A stretch of 64,000 bases of DNA from Deltaproteobacteria bacterium (GTDB taxonomy: Bacteria; Myxococcota_A; Polyangia; Polyangiales; Polyangiaceae): NCBI GenBank assembly GCA_016218915.1, contig JACRCQ010000072.1:186001-250000 (forward strand), read 5' to 3'. The stretch's first letter is position 1. Each line of letters opens with the position of its first letter. The translations under genes and the position numbers were made by a program. Below are positions 18,264 through 26,838 of the stretch, in pieces. A model generated the notes under the pieces. It did not search any database and had not been told where the DNA came from. It saw only the letters and a program-made list of their open reading frames with translations.

Positions 18264-19709
18264 CTATTGATGCCGCAGCTGGATCGGCACGACCACGGTC
18301 GTTCCCACGCCCCCTTCGGGAGGGTCGAACTGCGCTCTTCGCCCGACGCCTACGATGCAGTTGGAGACGGCTGCGCTGATGCTACCGCTCGCCGACGCGA
18401 ATGCGTTCGATACCTCTCCATTGGGTCCAACCTGGATGGTCAGGCGGACCGAGCCTTCCATGTCCGGATTGACCTCCAGGCCCTGCCTCATGTAGCACTG
18501 CCGGAATCCCGGACGCAGCCTTCCGACAGCAACTTCCAGGTTCCCGATCTTCGGGCCAGCCGGTTGGGGGGTGGCGACCACAGTGCCGGCAGGGGGCGGC
18601 TTCACAACGACGGCCGAGCCTGTGGTAGCTGGTGCTGCGGTTCCAGGAGGGGGGACGAGCGAGCCGAAGCCATCCTGGCCACCGCCAGGCGTGACTCGTT
18701 CTCCGCCCGAACCCAGGTTCAATCCGAGCCCGTTCGAGCTCTTTACGCCCGAGGCCTTTCCCGCCAATTGCTCGAGTGGTCCCATAGGGTTTTCGCCCGG
18801 TTTCAGAACGCCTTGGGTAGCGGGACCTGCGCCGCCCAGCGTGGCGACCACGCCAACATCCAAGTCATCCAGTTGCTTCCACAGCTTGGCGTTTGTTTCG
18901 TGCTTTGCCGCGCCCGGATCCGACGGGCGACCAGGACCTGGCTGCGCCCCATGGTTGGGCGCGTTGCTGGCGATCCTTCCACCTGGCTTCTCGGGCTGCG
19001 GCGCCGTTGGGGAAGCTTCTGACGGCACGTCATGCACGCGCGTATCCGGCGGAGGCGTCAGGTTCGGCAGCGACATGACCGAATCCACGACACCCGTGAT
19101 CGTCGCTACATCGTCGATCTGCTGATCCGCCCAGTCCGAGTAGACCATTCCCAGCAGCCCGAAGTGCAGCACGAACGAGAACGACGCAATGACGGTGAAG
19201 CGCCAGTCGATCTGGGAAGACATCCCGGCCCGCACGCTCGTGGGAAGCTGCGGCTTGGGCGCCGGCAGCGGCTGATCCACGAACTGGAACAGGACCGCCG
19301 TCCTTCCCATGACGATCTTCCCTCGGGAGCTGTCGGAAAGGGCCACCCGGTACGACCCATCCATCCGTCGATTCGCCTGGATCTTGAGCGATTCCAGCTC
19401 GCGCGCGCCATCCGGCAGCACGACCGTACCTGTCATCCCTTCCAGGAAGTTGAGATGGTAGCCCTTGGAATCGTGCTCGAAGAGCCGGTACGTGCTCGGG
19501 AGAACCGGCGATGCCACGACGAAAGTGCAGCTCTCCTGAGCGCCCACGGTGACGTCGCCATGCTGCTTGATCAGCCGCTCGTCGACGATCCTGCCCTGGT
19601 CCGCGACCCCGATGCGGAGCACTTTGGGAGTAGAAATGACGGGCAGAACGCGCATCGCTGCGGTCATGCGACCCGGGTGGCGGGCCGCGCTCTCATGCAG
19701 GTCGGTCAT
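18264..19709 (-). CDS. AgmX/PglI-type membrane protein
   Basis: A 481-residue protein. The N-terminal 150 residues form a cytoplasmic domain (KVLRIGVADQGRIVDERLI, then MGRTAVLFQFVD). One membrane helix follows (about 176-198, VIASFSFVLHFGLLGMVY), then a long Pro/Gly-rich periplasmic stretch, then a C-terminal domain (VGRLRPGFRQCYMRQGLEV, then SVRLTIQVGPNGEV, then NCIVGVGRRAQFDPP) with the two cysteines typical of the AgmX/PglI C-terminal family. In Myxococcus these proteins are linked to adventurous gliding, and the fold resembles TonB's C-terminus. A GGAG lies upstream of ATG 19709. It is divergent from the next gene. Confidence 0.8.
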   Translation of the reverse strand: MTDLHESAARHPGRMTAAMRVLPVISTPKVLRIGVADQGRIVDERLIKQHGDVTVGAQESCTFVVASPVLPSTYRLFEHDSKGYHLNFLEGMTGTVVLPDGARELESLKIQANRRMDGSYRVALSDSSRGKIVMGRTAVLFQFVDQPLPAPKPQLPTSVRAGMSSQIDWRFTVIASFSFVLHFGLLGMVYSDWADQQIDDVATITGVVDSVMSLPNLTPPPDTRVHDVPSEASPTAPQPEKPGGRIASNAPNHGAQPGPGRPSDPGAAKHETNAKLWKQLDDLDVGVVATLGGAGPATQGVLKPGENPMGPLEQLAGKASGVKSSNGLGLNLGSGGERVTPGGGQDGFGSLVPPPGTAAPATTGSAVVVKPPPAGTVVATPQPAGPKIGNLEVAVGRLRPGFRQCYMRQGLEVNPDMEGSVRLTIQVGPNGEVSNAFASASGSISAAVSNCIVGVGRRAQFDPPEGGVGTTVVVPIQLRHQ

Positions 19710-19848
19710 GGTACCGTCTCCGTCCGGGCGATCGCCGGCTGGAAGTTTCTGGTGTCAGCGGCATGGACAACCGGGTTCCGAAGAAGTTCCAGATCAACTT
19801 CGAATCGTCACGCGCCACTCCGATCCCGCGCTGCCCGGGAGCGTGGCC

Positions 19849-21030
19849 ATGACATCCGACGCCTGGATGGGAGATACTGACGCCCGGATGGACACAGACT
19901 TCCTCACAGCTTCCGGCCAGGCGAGCGCGACTGCGAGCAGCCTCCTCGCGTTCGTTCTTGGCGGCCTCGTGCTCGGAGTCCTCCTGACCCTCGCAATCAC
20001 CCTGGTTTTCTGGCATCGCCAGCGCGCAGCGATCGCCAGGGAGTCGATACACCCTTCGGCGCGCCTGGCCCCGGGCAACGCCGTGGTCCAAGGCAAGGTC
20101 GAGGTGCAGGAGGGAGCCGACTACGCAGTTCGCATCCAGATCGCCCAGCAGGGGAGCGAGTACAAGACCAAGCAGGGAATGAGGCACCGCTGGGTCGAGG
20201 ACGGTCGCGAGGTCGACGTGCTTCCCTTCTACGTCCTGACCCGCGCGGGCGAGCGGGTGCGAGTCGAGCCGCGCAAGGACGTGTTCCTGGTCGACATGCT
20301 CGATCAGGTGAAGGCGGTCGGCAACGACCGGCGCGTGGTGAGCGCGGTGCTGTCGCCTGGCGAGACCGTGGCAGCGCATGGGATTCTGTCCCGCGGGCTC
20401 GATCCGCATGGCGAGCCCATGAGCTATCGGTCGACCTCGGGCATGGGCTGGGTGCTGCATCCACCGCGGGCCGAGCCGATGCTGCTGTCCGCAGAGCCCC
20501 TGGAGGATCGCTACCTTCGACGCGCGGCATTCCATCGCTCCTGGGCCCTCGGCTTCGCCGCTGCCCTGGTCGTCGTCAATACGTTGGTGCTAGGGAACTA
20601 CCACCTGGCGTCGGTGTTCGCCGACGTGGTCCAGGCCACGGTGGAGGGCACGAGAACGTGGAAGACGCGCAGCAAGAACACGACGACGACCCACTTTGCG
20701 GTGACGGCGCGCTACCAGGATTCCGACGGTGTCGCACGCACGCTCGAAGACGAGGTCAGCGCAGTGGCCTTCGTCCAGCTCAAGGCGCCGATCGATCCGG
20801 ACAAACCTGTGCTCGTCCCCTTCCGCGTCGTGTCGTTCTGGCCTTCCCTTCATCAGATCGGCACCCGGCCTACCTTGTCGTCGACCGCGATCATCCTGGC
20901 TCTGCTGCTCGACACCTCCCTGATAGTCGGCTACCTGATCACCGCACGGACCTCGCTCCCCTGGTACGAGAAGCGACGCGTGGTGCACTCCGGGGCAGGG
21001 AGCTTGTCCGTGGATACGCTCCAGTGCTGA
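19849..21030 (+). CDS. Membrane protein with GIDE-like and DUF3592-like regions
   Basis: A 393-residue protein. The start ATG 19849 has GGGAG upstream; the frame opens at 19549 but that part is antisense to the AgmX gene. An N-terminal membrane helix (LLAFVLGGLVLGVLLTLAITLVFW) is followed by a soluble domain (SARLAPGNAVVQGKVEV, then LSPGETVAAHGILSRG) that recalls the GIDE domain next to eukaryotic MUL1-type ligases. A second helix, a DUF3592-like segment (ARYQDSDGVARTLEDEVS) and a third helix (STAIILALLLDTSLIVGYLI) follow. Both domain matches are by eye. Role unknown. Confidence 0.65.
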   Translation: MTSDAWMGDTDARMDTDFLTASGQASATASSLLAFVLGGLVLGVLLTLAITLVFWHRQRAAIARESIHPSARLAPGNAVVQGKVEVQEGADYAVRIQIAQQGSEYKTKQGMRHRWVEDGREVDVLPFYVLTRAGERVRVEPRKDVFLVDMLDQVKAVGNDRRVVSAVLSPGETVAAHGILSRGLDPHGEPMSYRSTSGMGWVLHPPRAEPMLLSAEPLEDRYLRRAAFHRSWALGFAAALVVVNTLVLGNYHLASVFADVVQATVEGTRTWKTRSKNTTTTHFAVTARYQDSDGVARTLEDEVSAVAFVQLKAPIDPDKPVLVPFRVVSFWPSLHQIGTRPTLSSTAIILALLLDTSLIVGYLITARTSLPWYEKRRVVHSGAGSLSVDTLQC

Positions 21031-21093
21031 CGCGACTTCCTTGATCGCTCCTTGCTACACACGCAGCGTGATTCGCCAAGACCGTCTCTTCGC

Positions 21094-22755
21094 TCACTGA
21101 CACGAGCTCTGGTCTCGTATGTGCAGCACCACGCCGGCCGGCATCTCGGGCCTCGAGGAAAGCGAGAACTTCCCTGGATTCAGCAACGCCTTGGTGGAGT
21201 ACTCGACATCGACGTAGGTGACGGCATTGGATGGGAGGGTGATCGGAACCTGCTTCGCGAAGACGCCTCCACCGGCCGAATCGAGCGCCACCCCTTGCCA
21301 GGTGTACCCGTCATCGATGCTGAACCAGAATCCGACGAGCCCGACCTTCAGCGTGCTACCACCTGGATCGACCACGGCTGTCACCGAGAGGGAGCTGCCC
21401 TGCGAATCGATCTGGAGCTTCGGGGCAGCGGGCAGGTAGGCGTAGTCGGCGTCTGTGCCGAACCAGTGGTGGAACCACGCCCTCTGACCACCATTCATGC
21501 GTAGCGAGGCCCGATCCGCGATCGCGGACTCGGCCTCGACCCCCGCCTTCTGGTAGCAGCCGTGATCGTAGTTGCCAATCAGCGAGGTCCGCTTGTTGTC
21601 ATGCGGGACCGCGTCCAGCGTGGCAACGTGCGCCGTGAGCGGGAAGAACTCGTCCGCTGTTCCATTGACCATCAGGATGCTCGCCGACGCGTGCGCGACC
21701 GTGGCTGCCGGATCGATCAGCTCCTGCTGCGTCTTGGTCCATTCGGGGCTGGTGAGCGTGAGCCCTGCAGACTGGACAAGGCCGTGCCACCAGGCCCCGG
21801 GAGACAATGCCGCCACGCTGAAGGCGTGTGAGCTGCTGATCGGAACTGCGGCCTTGACCCGGCTGTCCACGCCAGCAGCGATCAACGTCGCAATCCCTCC
21901 CCCGGAGTACCCTGTCATGCCGAGCCTTGCGGGATCGACGTCCGCGCGGCCCTCCAGGCAGGTGAGCCCGCGCATCGCAGCGACCGCGTGCGCCCAGAAC
22001 CAGCTTCCACGCGTGTCCGTGGCCGTATCAAAGAGGCGATACCACCCTCCTTCCATGGGAGGGATCCCTTCTGACGTGTTGCTGGCATCACTGCCACTGC
22101 CAGGACCGGAATACGCGATCACGAACGCTCCTGTCTTGGCAGCGACGCCCGCTGCCTGGGACAGGTCTCCATAGCCTCCCAGACCGTGCGCCAGCACGAT
22201 GCCCGGTCGAGCCGTGCCTGAGCCCTGCGGACGCGCTGCAAAGCCTCGGATCACGATCGGCTTCAGGACGCCTCCGACCGATTCCCAGGATACGTAGCTC
22301 ACGCTCCATCCCTGGAGCAGAACCCCGTCCGCAAAGGCGAGCGTCGCGTTGGTGAAGCTGCACTGCGCTGTCGAAGCATCGCGGATCATCGCCATGTCGA
22401 ACAACGGATGCGGCTGCGCCGCGGCGTCGTCGCTCGGCCCCGCGCCATCCCCTGCGTCGAACGAAGCCTCCTGTCCCCCATCCGGGCTCGGCGGCTCTGC
22501 TTCCTGCTGCACGTCCGTCCCATACCCGTCTTGCGGTGCGTCTTGCGGCGAGCTGCTGTCGATCGTTGCATCCGAACCTGGATTGCAAGCCTCGGTGGCG
22601 CCCTCGTTCGCTTCTGCGTCCGAGGCGGGATCCTGCCAGATCGAGCCTGCGTCCGTCGAAGAGCAGGCGGTGGCACACATGGCCATCGCGAGCAGCAGGG
22701 GAAGCAGGTGCAGGCGGGTGGGCGGGAGGCTGCAGAGGCGACGCGCGGCATTCAT
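21094..22755 (-). CDS. Alpha/beta-hydrolase lipoprotein
   Basis: A 553-residue protein with a lipoprotein signal (LHLLPLLLAMAMCATAC) and an Asp/Ala/Glu-rich linker of about 90 residues. The hydrolase domain shows IVLAHGLGGYG (oxyanion region), GMTGYSGGG (nucleophile serine in G-x-S-x-G form), NGTADEFFP (acid) and NYDHG (histidine), so the triad appears complete. It resembles acetyl-xylan esterase or dienelactone-hydrolase-like enzymes; substrate unknown. A beta-rich C-terminal domain of about 110 residues follows. ATG 22755 is preferred because AGGTG lies about 10 bases upstream; GTG 22767, abutting the previous stop, is possible. It follows the Gly-rich lipoprotein gene in the same direction. 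Confidence 0.8.
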   Translation of the reverse strand: MNAARRLCSLPPTRLHLLPLLLAMAMCATACSSTDAGSIWQDPASDAEANEGATEACNPGSDATIDSSSPQDAPQDGYGTDVQQEAEPPSPDGGQEASFDAGDGAGPSDDAAAQPHPLFDMAMIRDASTAQCSFTNATLAFADGVLLQGWSVSYVSWESVGGVLKPIVIRGFAARPQGSGTARPGIVLAHGLGGYGDLSQAAGVAAKTGAFVIAYSGPGSGSDASNTSEGIPPMEGGWYRLFDTATDTRGSWFWAHAVAAMRGLTCLEGRADVDPARLGMTGYSGGGIATLIAAGVDSRVKAAVPISSSHAFSVAALSPGAWWHGLVQSAGLTLTSPEWTKTQQELIDPAATVAHASASILMVNGTADEFFPLTAHVATLDAVPHDNKRTSLIGNYDHGCYQKAGVEAESAIADRASLRMNGGQRAWFHHWFGTDADYAYLPAAPKLQIDSQGSSLSVTAVVDPGGSTLKVGLVGFWFSIDDGYTWQGVALDSAGGGVFAKQVPITLPSNAVTYVDVEYSTKALLNPGKFSLSSRPEMPAGVVLHIRDQSSCQ

Positions 22756-22767
22756 GGTGGTTGTCAC

Positions 22768-23928
22768 CTACAGGCAGGTCCAGGTGATGGTGACCTGGCC
22801 CGGCGCACCATCGCCGGCAGTGTAGTAGCCAGGGTTCTTGCCGGTCCCTGCAGGGCCGGAGCTGGTAGCACCCTTGGAGCCGCGTCCGCCCTCGCCGACC
22901 ACGATCGGCACCTGGCTGCCCGCCTTCAGCTCCCCGGCAGAATAGGTGATAGACGCGAATGCGCCTGCCCCTGCGCCAACACCGTAGAAGCCCCACCCCT
23001 GATAGGTCCACCACGACAGCTGGCACGTGATGTCTCCCATGCCGCCGCCGCCCGGTGCATAGCCGTTTTCTCCGTCGCCGGAAGGGCTGCCGTACATCAT
23101 GGAGCCGCATGCATCCAGCTGCGTGGCAGTGCTTCCGCCCTTGCCGCCGTTGGGAGAATCCCCACCCGGAATGCCTTTGCCCGCTCCCCCTGGTGTGTTG
23201 ATCGTGCCGCCCGACGCAACGCCGCCCGCAGCGCCCGAAGCCCCGTCCTTCCCTCCGCCTGCGACGACGGTCGAGTTGAAGCTCGAGCTTCCACCCGGGG
23301 TGGGGCTGTCGACTTGCGAATAGGCCGCCCCGCCGCCTCCGCCGCCCCAGAGCTCCACGGTGAGCTTGTCAAAGCCCGGCACCGTGAAGTCGTAGCTGCC
23401 AGCCGCCGAAAAGGTCTGGGAGCCCGGCGTGCACTGCGGACACGGGTCTCCACACTGGATCTGACCTCCGCAGCCATCCGACGCGGTCCCGCACGTCGCC
23501 TTGGCCTGCGCGCACGTCAGCGGCGCACCGCTGCCCTCGCACGCGCTCCACACTCCCTTGCTGAACTCGCCCTGCGTCGACGACTTGCAGGTCTGCGTCC
23601 CTTTCTTGCACTGACCGATGCCTGCCTGTGCCGATGGGCCCGAATAGCAGGCACGGGTCGCGTCCTTCTGCGTGCACGGACACCCTTCGGTATCGAGCGA
23701 GTTGTCGCAGGACTTCTGCGACGGATCATCTGCCTTGCCGTCGCCCAGCGCCAGGCCGCCATCCTTGCTGCTACCCGCCTTGTTTCCTGCGTCGGCAGCC
23801 GGGTGGGGGCTGGACTGGTTGGAGGCTTCAGCGTCAGCGCCGGTGCTGCACGCCGTGAGACCCGGCAACGCCAAGCCTGCTGCTACCATGAGACAACGGA
23901 CCCAGTGCTGAGCTTTGGATGGGAACAT
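22768..23928 (-). CDS. Gly-rich, Cys-rich lipoprotein
   Basis: A 386-residue protein. MFPSKAQHW with AAGLALPGLTAC is a lipoprotein signal and GGAGA lies upstream; the frame opens at 23988. Part 1 (about 70-185) is Cys-rich (DTEGCPCTQKDATRACYSG, then QCKKGTQTCKSS). Part 2 is a glycine-rich domain starting YDFTVPGFDKLTVELWGGGGGG, a pattern shared by many glycine-rich surface proteins, and ends in VTITWTCL. Probably a surface or periplasmic structural protein; no enzyme motif seen. It lies directly upstream of the hydrolase gene (stop TAG, 12 bases to the hydrolase ATG), so the two are likely co-transcribed. Confidence 0.7.
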   Translation of the reverse strand: MFPSKAQHWVRCLMVAAGLALPGLTACSTGADAEASNQSSPHPAADAGNKAGSSKDGGLALGDGKADDPSQKSCDNSLDTEGCPCTQKDATRACYSGPSAQAGIGQCKKGTQTCKSSTQGEFSKGVWSACEGSGAPLTCAQAKATCGTASDGCGGQIQCGDPCPQCTPGSQTFSAAGSYDFTVPGFDKLTVELWGGGGGGAAYSQVDSPTPGGSSSFNSTVVAGGGKDGASGAAGGVASGGTINTPGGAGKGIPGGDSPNGGKGGSTATQLDACGSMMYGSPSGDGENGYAPGGGGMGDITCQLSWWTYQGWGFYGVGAGAGAFASITYSAGELKAGSQVPIVVGEGGRGSKGATSSGPAGTGKNPGYYTAGDGAPGQVTITWTCL

Positions 23929-24137
23929 GGCAGAATCTCCGGTCAACGAGCCCCACGGAACCGCGAATCCACGCGGGGGAAGTTGCAACGCTCGTGCCGT
24001 TGTTCACCTGCGCGCGATCCCTTTCATCGTGCTGTCCCAGCGACGTGGAGACCGTGCACCTCTCCGGGGCGCGAGCTGCCGGCTCCGATCGGAGCCAGTC
24101 ACGCCTGCGCAGAGAGCTGACGGCTCACCTTGGCAGG

Positions 24138-25235
24138 TCAGTCGCACTCGTAGGCAGCGGCGTCGGTGTCGGAAGGGCAGGGATCGGCACCTGCGGGGTT
24201 GTCGAGGGCAAGGGCGATCTTGGCCGGCGCAGCGGTGAAGGTGAACGCCAGCGAGATGGCGTCGCATGGGGCCGTGGGCGCGCCACCGGAGGCGAGAATG
24301 TCCCGCTTCTGGCAAACGCTATCCTTGATGTTCTTGTAGATGCCGTTGGTCGCGCACAGCGGTTGGCCTCCCACTGTCGTGTACCGCAGATTGGCGAGCA
24401 GGTCCGTGGTCTTCCATACGCCCACCAGCAGGCCTTCCTGCACGGACCACTTCGATCCATCCTGCACGAGCCCGGCAACCAGGAATGCGTCGTTGATGAT
24501 GATGGACATCCCGGTGGACAACGTGAGTGAAGCGCCTCCTTTGAGGGACGCCACGAGACGGCCTCCGGTGACATAGGCCAGCGTGTCCGTGATGAGCGGA
24601 CTCTCCAGGTCAGGCTTCCCCGTTCCGTCGTGATTCAGACACGACCCGTTGATCCCCCAAGCGTCGGTGCCGTCCCATACCGGTGGTTTCATGAAATTGA
24701 GGGGTACGAGCCACGCAACCGACACCTGATCGTCGTCCGCAAGCCCGTTGTATCCACGAACCCGAACCAGAATCGACCACTCGCCGTCGGCGATGTCATT
24801 GTCGAAGGTGGCGCTGCTCAACCCGAGCATCGAGCTGGCTGCGATCAGCGCAGCGGCGCGGTTGTCCCGTCCTCCGGGGCCGTCGCACTGATCCTGGGGC
24901 GTCGAATTGGCGGGAGGCTGGCAGCTGTTGCCCTCTCCCAGGCACGTGCAGGTCTTGTCGAGGTCGTAGCCTATCGTATTGAATTGGGTGGTCTCGTGGA
25001 AGTCGATGGTACGCACCGCGAGCACCAGCTCGATGCTCCCTGCCGCGTCCTTGACCGCAGGGGGTTCCGGCGGCAGCGCCCTGGAGCAGGTCCCGGTCGT
25101 CGAATCAGCCTCGATTCCGCTGTCCGCAGGGGACACGCCGCCCACCAGCGCCGAATCATAGTACGTGCACCCGCACAGCGGACCCACGGCACAGGCGACG
25201 CACCAGACTCTGCTCATGCACTTGTAGGAAAGCAC
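24138..25235 (-). CDS. Lipoprotein of unknown function
   Basis: A 365-residue protein. The N-terminus (RVWCVACAVGPLCGC) looks like a short lipoprotein signal with lipobox LCGC. The rest is beta-rich and has paired cysteines (KTCTCLGEGNSCQPP); no family recognised. GTG 25235 has AGGA five bases upstream; ATG 25217 is the alternative. The gene begins 27 bp after the sigma-54 activator's stop and is in the same direction, so it could be co-transcribed with that regulator. Confidence 0.6.
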   Translation of the reverse strand: MLSYKCMSRVWCVACAVGPLCGCTYYDSALVGGVSPADSGIEADSTTGTCSRALPPEPPAVKDAAGSIELVLAVRTIDFHETTQFNTIGYDLDKTCTCLGEGNSCQPPANSTPQDQCDGPGGRDNRAAALIAASSMLGLSSATFDNDIADGEWSILVRVRGYNGLADDDQVSVAWLVPLNFMKPPVWDGTDAWGINGSCLNHDGTGKPDLESPLITDTLAYVTGGRLVASLKGGASLTLSTGMSIIINDAFLVAGLVQDGSKWSVQEGLLVGVWKTTDLLANLRYTTVGGQPLCATNGIYKNIKDSVCQKRDILASGGAPTAPCDAISLAFTFTAAPAKIALALDNPAGADPCPSDTDAAAYECD

Positions 25236-25262
25236 GAATCCTGCCGGTTGGGGAGCACCGCT

Positions 25263-26639
25263 TCAACCTGTCGGATTGCGGTGTCTGCTCCGGATCTCCT
25301 GGAAGTAGCGTCTTCCAATCCCGGCCGCAGCCGCCGCTTTGCCCACGTGCCCGCCATGACGCTCCAAGATCCATGACACGTAGCGTCGCTCGAACTCGTC
25401 GAGGACCTTCTGTCGACCGACCGCGAACGACGTCCCTTGCGACAGCACGGCTTCGAAGAAGTCCCGGACCTGGTTCGGACGCGGCGCAACGCTTGGTGAA
25501 GCGGATCGAGGGGGTGGCTCCGCAGCCGAGATCGTGTCGCCGAGCGCGAGGCTTCGCGCCAGCACGTGGCGAAGCTCCCGGACATTGCCCGGCCACGAAG
25601 AGGTCTCCAGCTGGGCTATGAACTCAGGGGTCAGCTTGTCCGGCGCACCGCCCATCTCGCTCCAGAACAGCGTGGCGAGCAGGCCCACATCGCCTTGCCT
25701 TGCCCGTAGGGGCGGCAGCTCGATGCGTGCACCACCCAGGCGGAACAGCAGATCGTCCCGGAATCGCCCTGCCGCAACCTCCGCGTCCAGGTCGCGACGC
25801 GTCGCAGAGATGATCCTCACGTCGACGTCGATCCACTTCGCTCCGCCGATTCGTCGGATCGATGCCTTGTCGACCGCGCGAAGCAGCTTCGCCTGAAGGG
25901 ACAGCTCCAGATCGCCGATCTCGTCGATGAACAGGGTGCCGCCGTGCGCCTCCTCGAACAGACCACGCCTTGCGGCGACGGCTCCGGTGAACGCGCCCCG
26001 CTCATGACCGAACAGGGAGGCCTCGATCAGGCTCGAGGGCACAGCCGTGCAGTCGAAGACCACGAACGGGCCCTGGGCGCGAGCGCCTGCCTCGTGGATC
26101 GCCTCAGCCAGCACTTCCTTGCCGGTGCCCGTCTCGCCTTCCACGACCACGGGCAGATCCGAATCCGCAAGCTTCTGGAAGAGCGGATACAGCCGACGCA
26201 TCTCCGGGCTGGCACCATGCAGCTTGCCGAAGCACAGCTCCTTGGGAAGCTGCACCTCGAAGGCCGCGACCTGCTGCACCTTGAGCACGGTCGAGCCGAT
26301 CTGCAGCGTCTCGCCGCCTTGCAGCAGGGCGTCGAGCACTGTGACCCCGTTGACCTGGCTGCCATTGGTCGATCCAAGGTCCGTATAGCGCAGCCCCTGG
26401 GGCTCGGCCTGCAGCGTTGCATGCCTTCTGGAGACCCGCGGGTCGTTGAGCCGCAAGTCGCATAGAGGTCCATGCCCCAGATAGAGCCTCGATCGCTCCA
26501 TGTGGCCGTCCACCGCAAACGTCGCGCCAACATCAGGCCCATGCACCACGGTCAGCTGATACGACGCACCTTTGCGAACTTCAGCAACACGGCTCTGGAC
26601 CCGGGTCGTGAGCGTACCGTCAACGTCCTGTCCTTGCAT
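25263..26639 (-). CDS. FHA-domain sigma-54-dependent transcription activator
   Basis: A 458-residue regulator. An N-terminal FHA domain (about 25-115: RSRLYLGHGPLCDLRL, RVSRRHATL, DLGSTNGSQVNG) reads phosphothreonine. The AAA+ domain has Walker A GETGTGKE, the sigma-54 contact loop GAFTGA, Walker B GGTLFIDEIGDL and the WPGNVREL end motif. The C-terminus (HVGKAAAAAGIGRRYFQE) is a Fis-type DNA-binding helix-turn-helix. There is no receiver domain, so input is expected from a Ser/Thr kinase, and one is divergently encoded next door. It should activate RNA polymerase-sigma-54 promoters. Start uncertain: ATG 26666 also possible; the frame opens at 26867 inside the divergent gene. Confidence 0.9.
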   Translation of the reverse strand: MQGQDVDGTLTTRVQSRVAEVRKGASYQLTVVHGPDVGATFAVDGHMERSRLYLGHGPLCDLRLNDPRVSRRHATLQAEPQGLRYTDLGSTNGSQVNGVTVLDALLQGGETLQIGSTVLKVQQVAAFEVQLPKELCFGKLHGASPEMRRLYPLFQKLADSDLPVVVEGETGTGKEVLAEAIHEAGARAQGPFVVFDCTAVPSSLIEASLFGHERGAFTGAVAARRGLFEEAHGGTLFIDEIGDLELSLQAKLLRAVDKASIRRIGGAKWIDVDVRIISATRRDLDAEVAAGRFRDDLLFRLGGARIELPPLRARQGDVGLLATLFWSEMGGAPDKLTPEFIAQLETSSWPGNVRELRHVLARSLALGDTISAAEPPPRSASPSVAPRPNQVRDFFEAVLSQGTSFAVGRQKVLDEFERRYVSWILERHGGHVGKAAAAAGIGRRYFQEIRSRHRNPTG

Positions 26640-26838
26640 CAGCCCTGGCTTCCCATGCAGCGGCATTGCGGTCAACGCCTTTGCGCGGAGCTGGTGGCTC
26701 TCATGGGAGTCACAGCCTCCGATCGGCACTTCCAGCTCCGATGCCAGGGAACAGCGGGCGCGCATCGGATCGCCCGGCTCCCTGCACGGATGACGTCCGC
26801 CGCTGACCGTCCAGTTGGAACAACCATGCGCCGAGCGT
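26640..26838. other. Divergent region between FHA activator and Ser/Thr kinase
   Basis: About 200 bp separating the two regulatory genes, given the chosen starts. It is expected to hold promoters in both directions. I did not find a convincing -24/-12 sigma-54 element or a clear sigma-70 promoter by eye. Confidence 0.4.
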
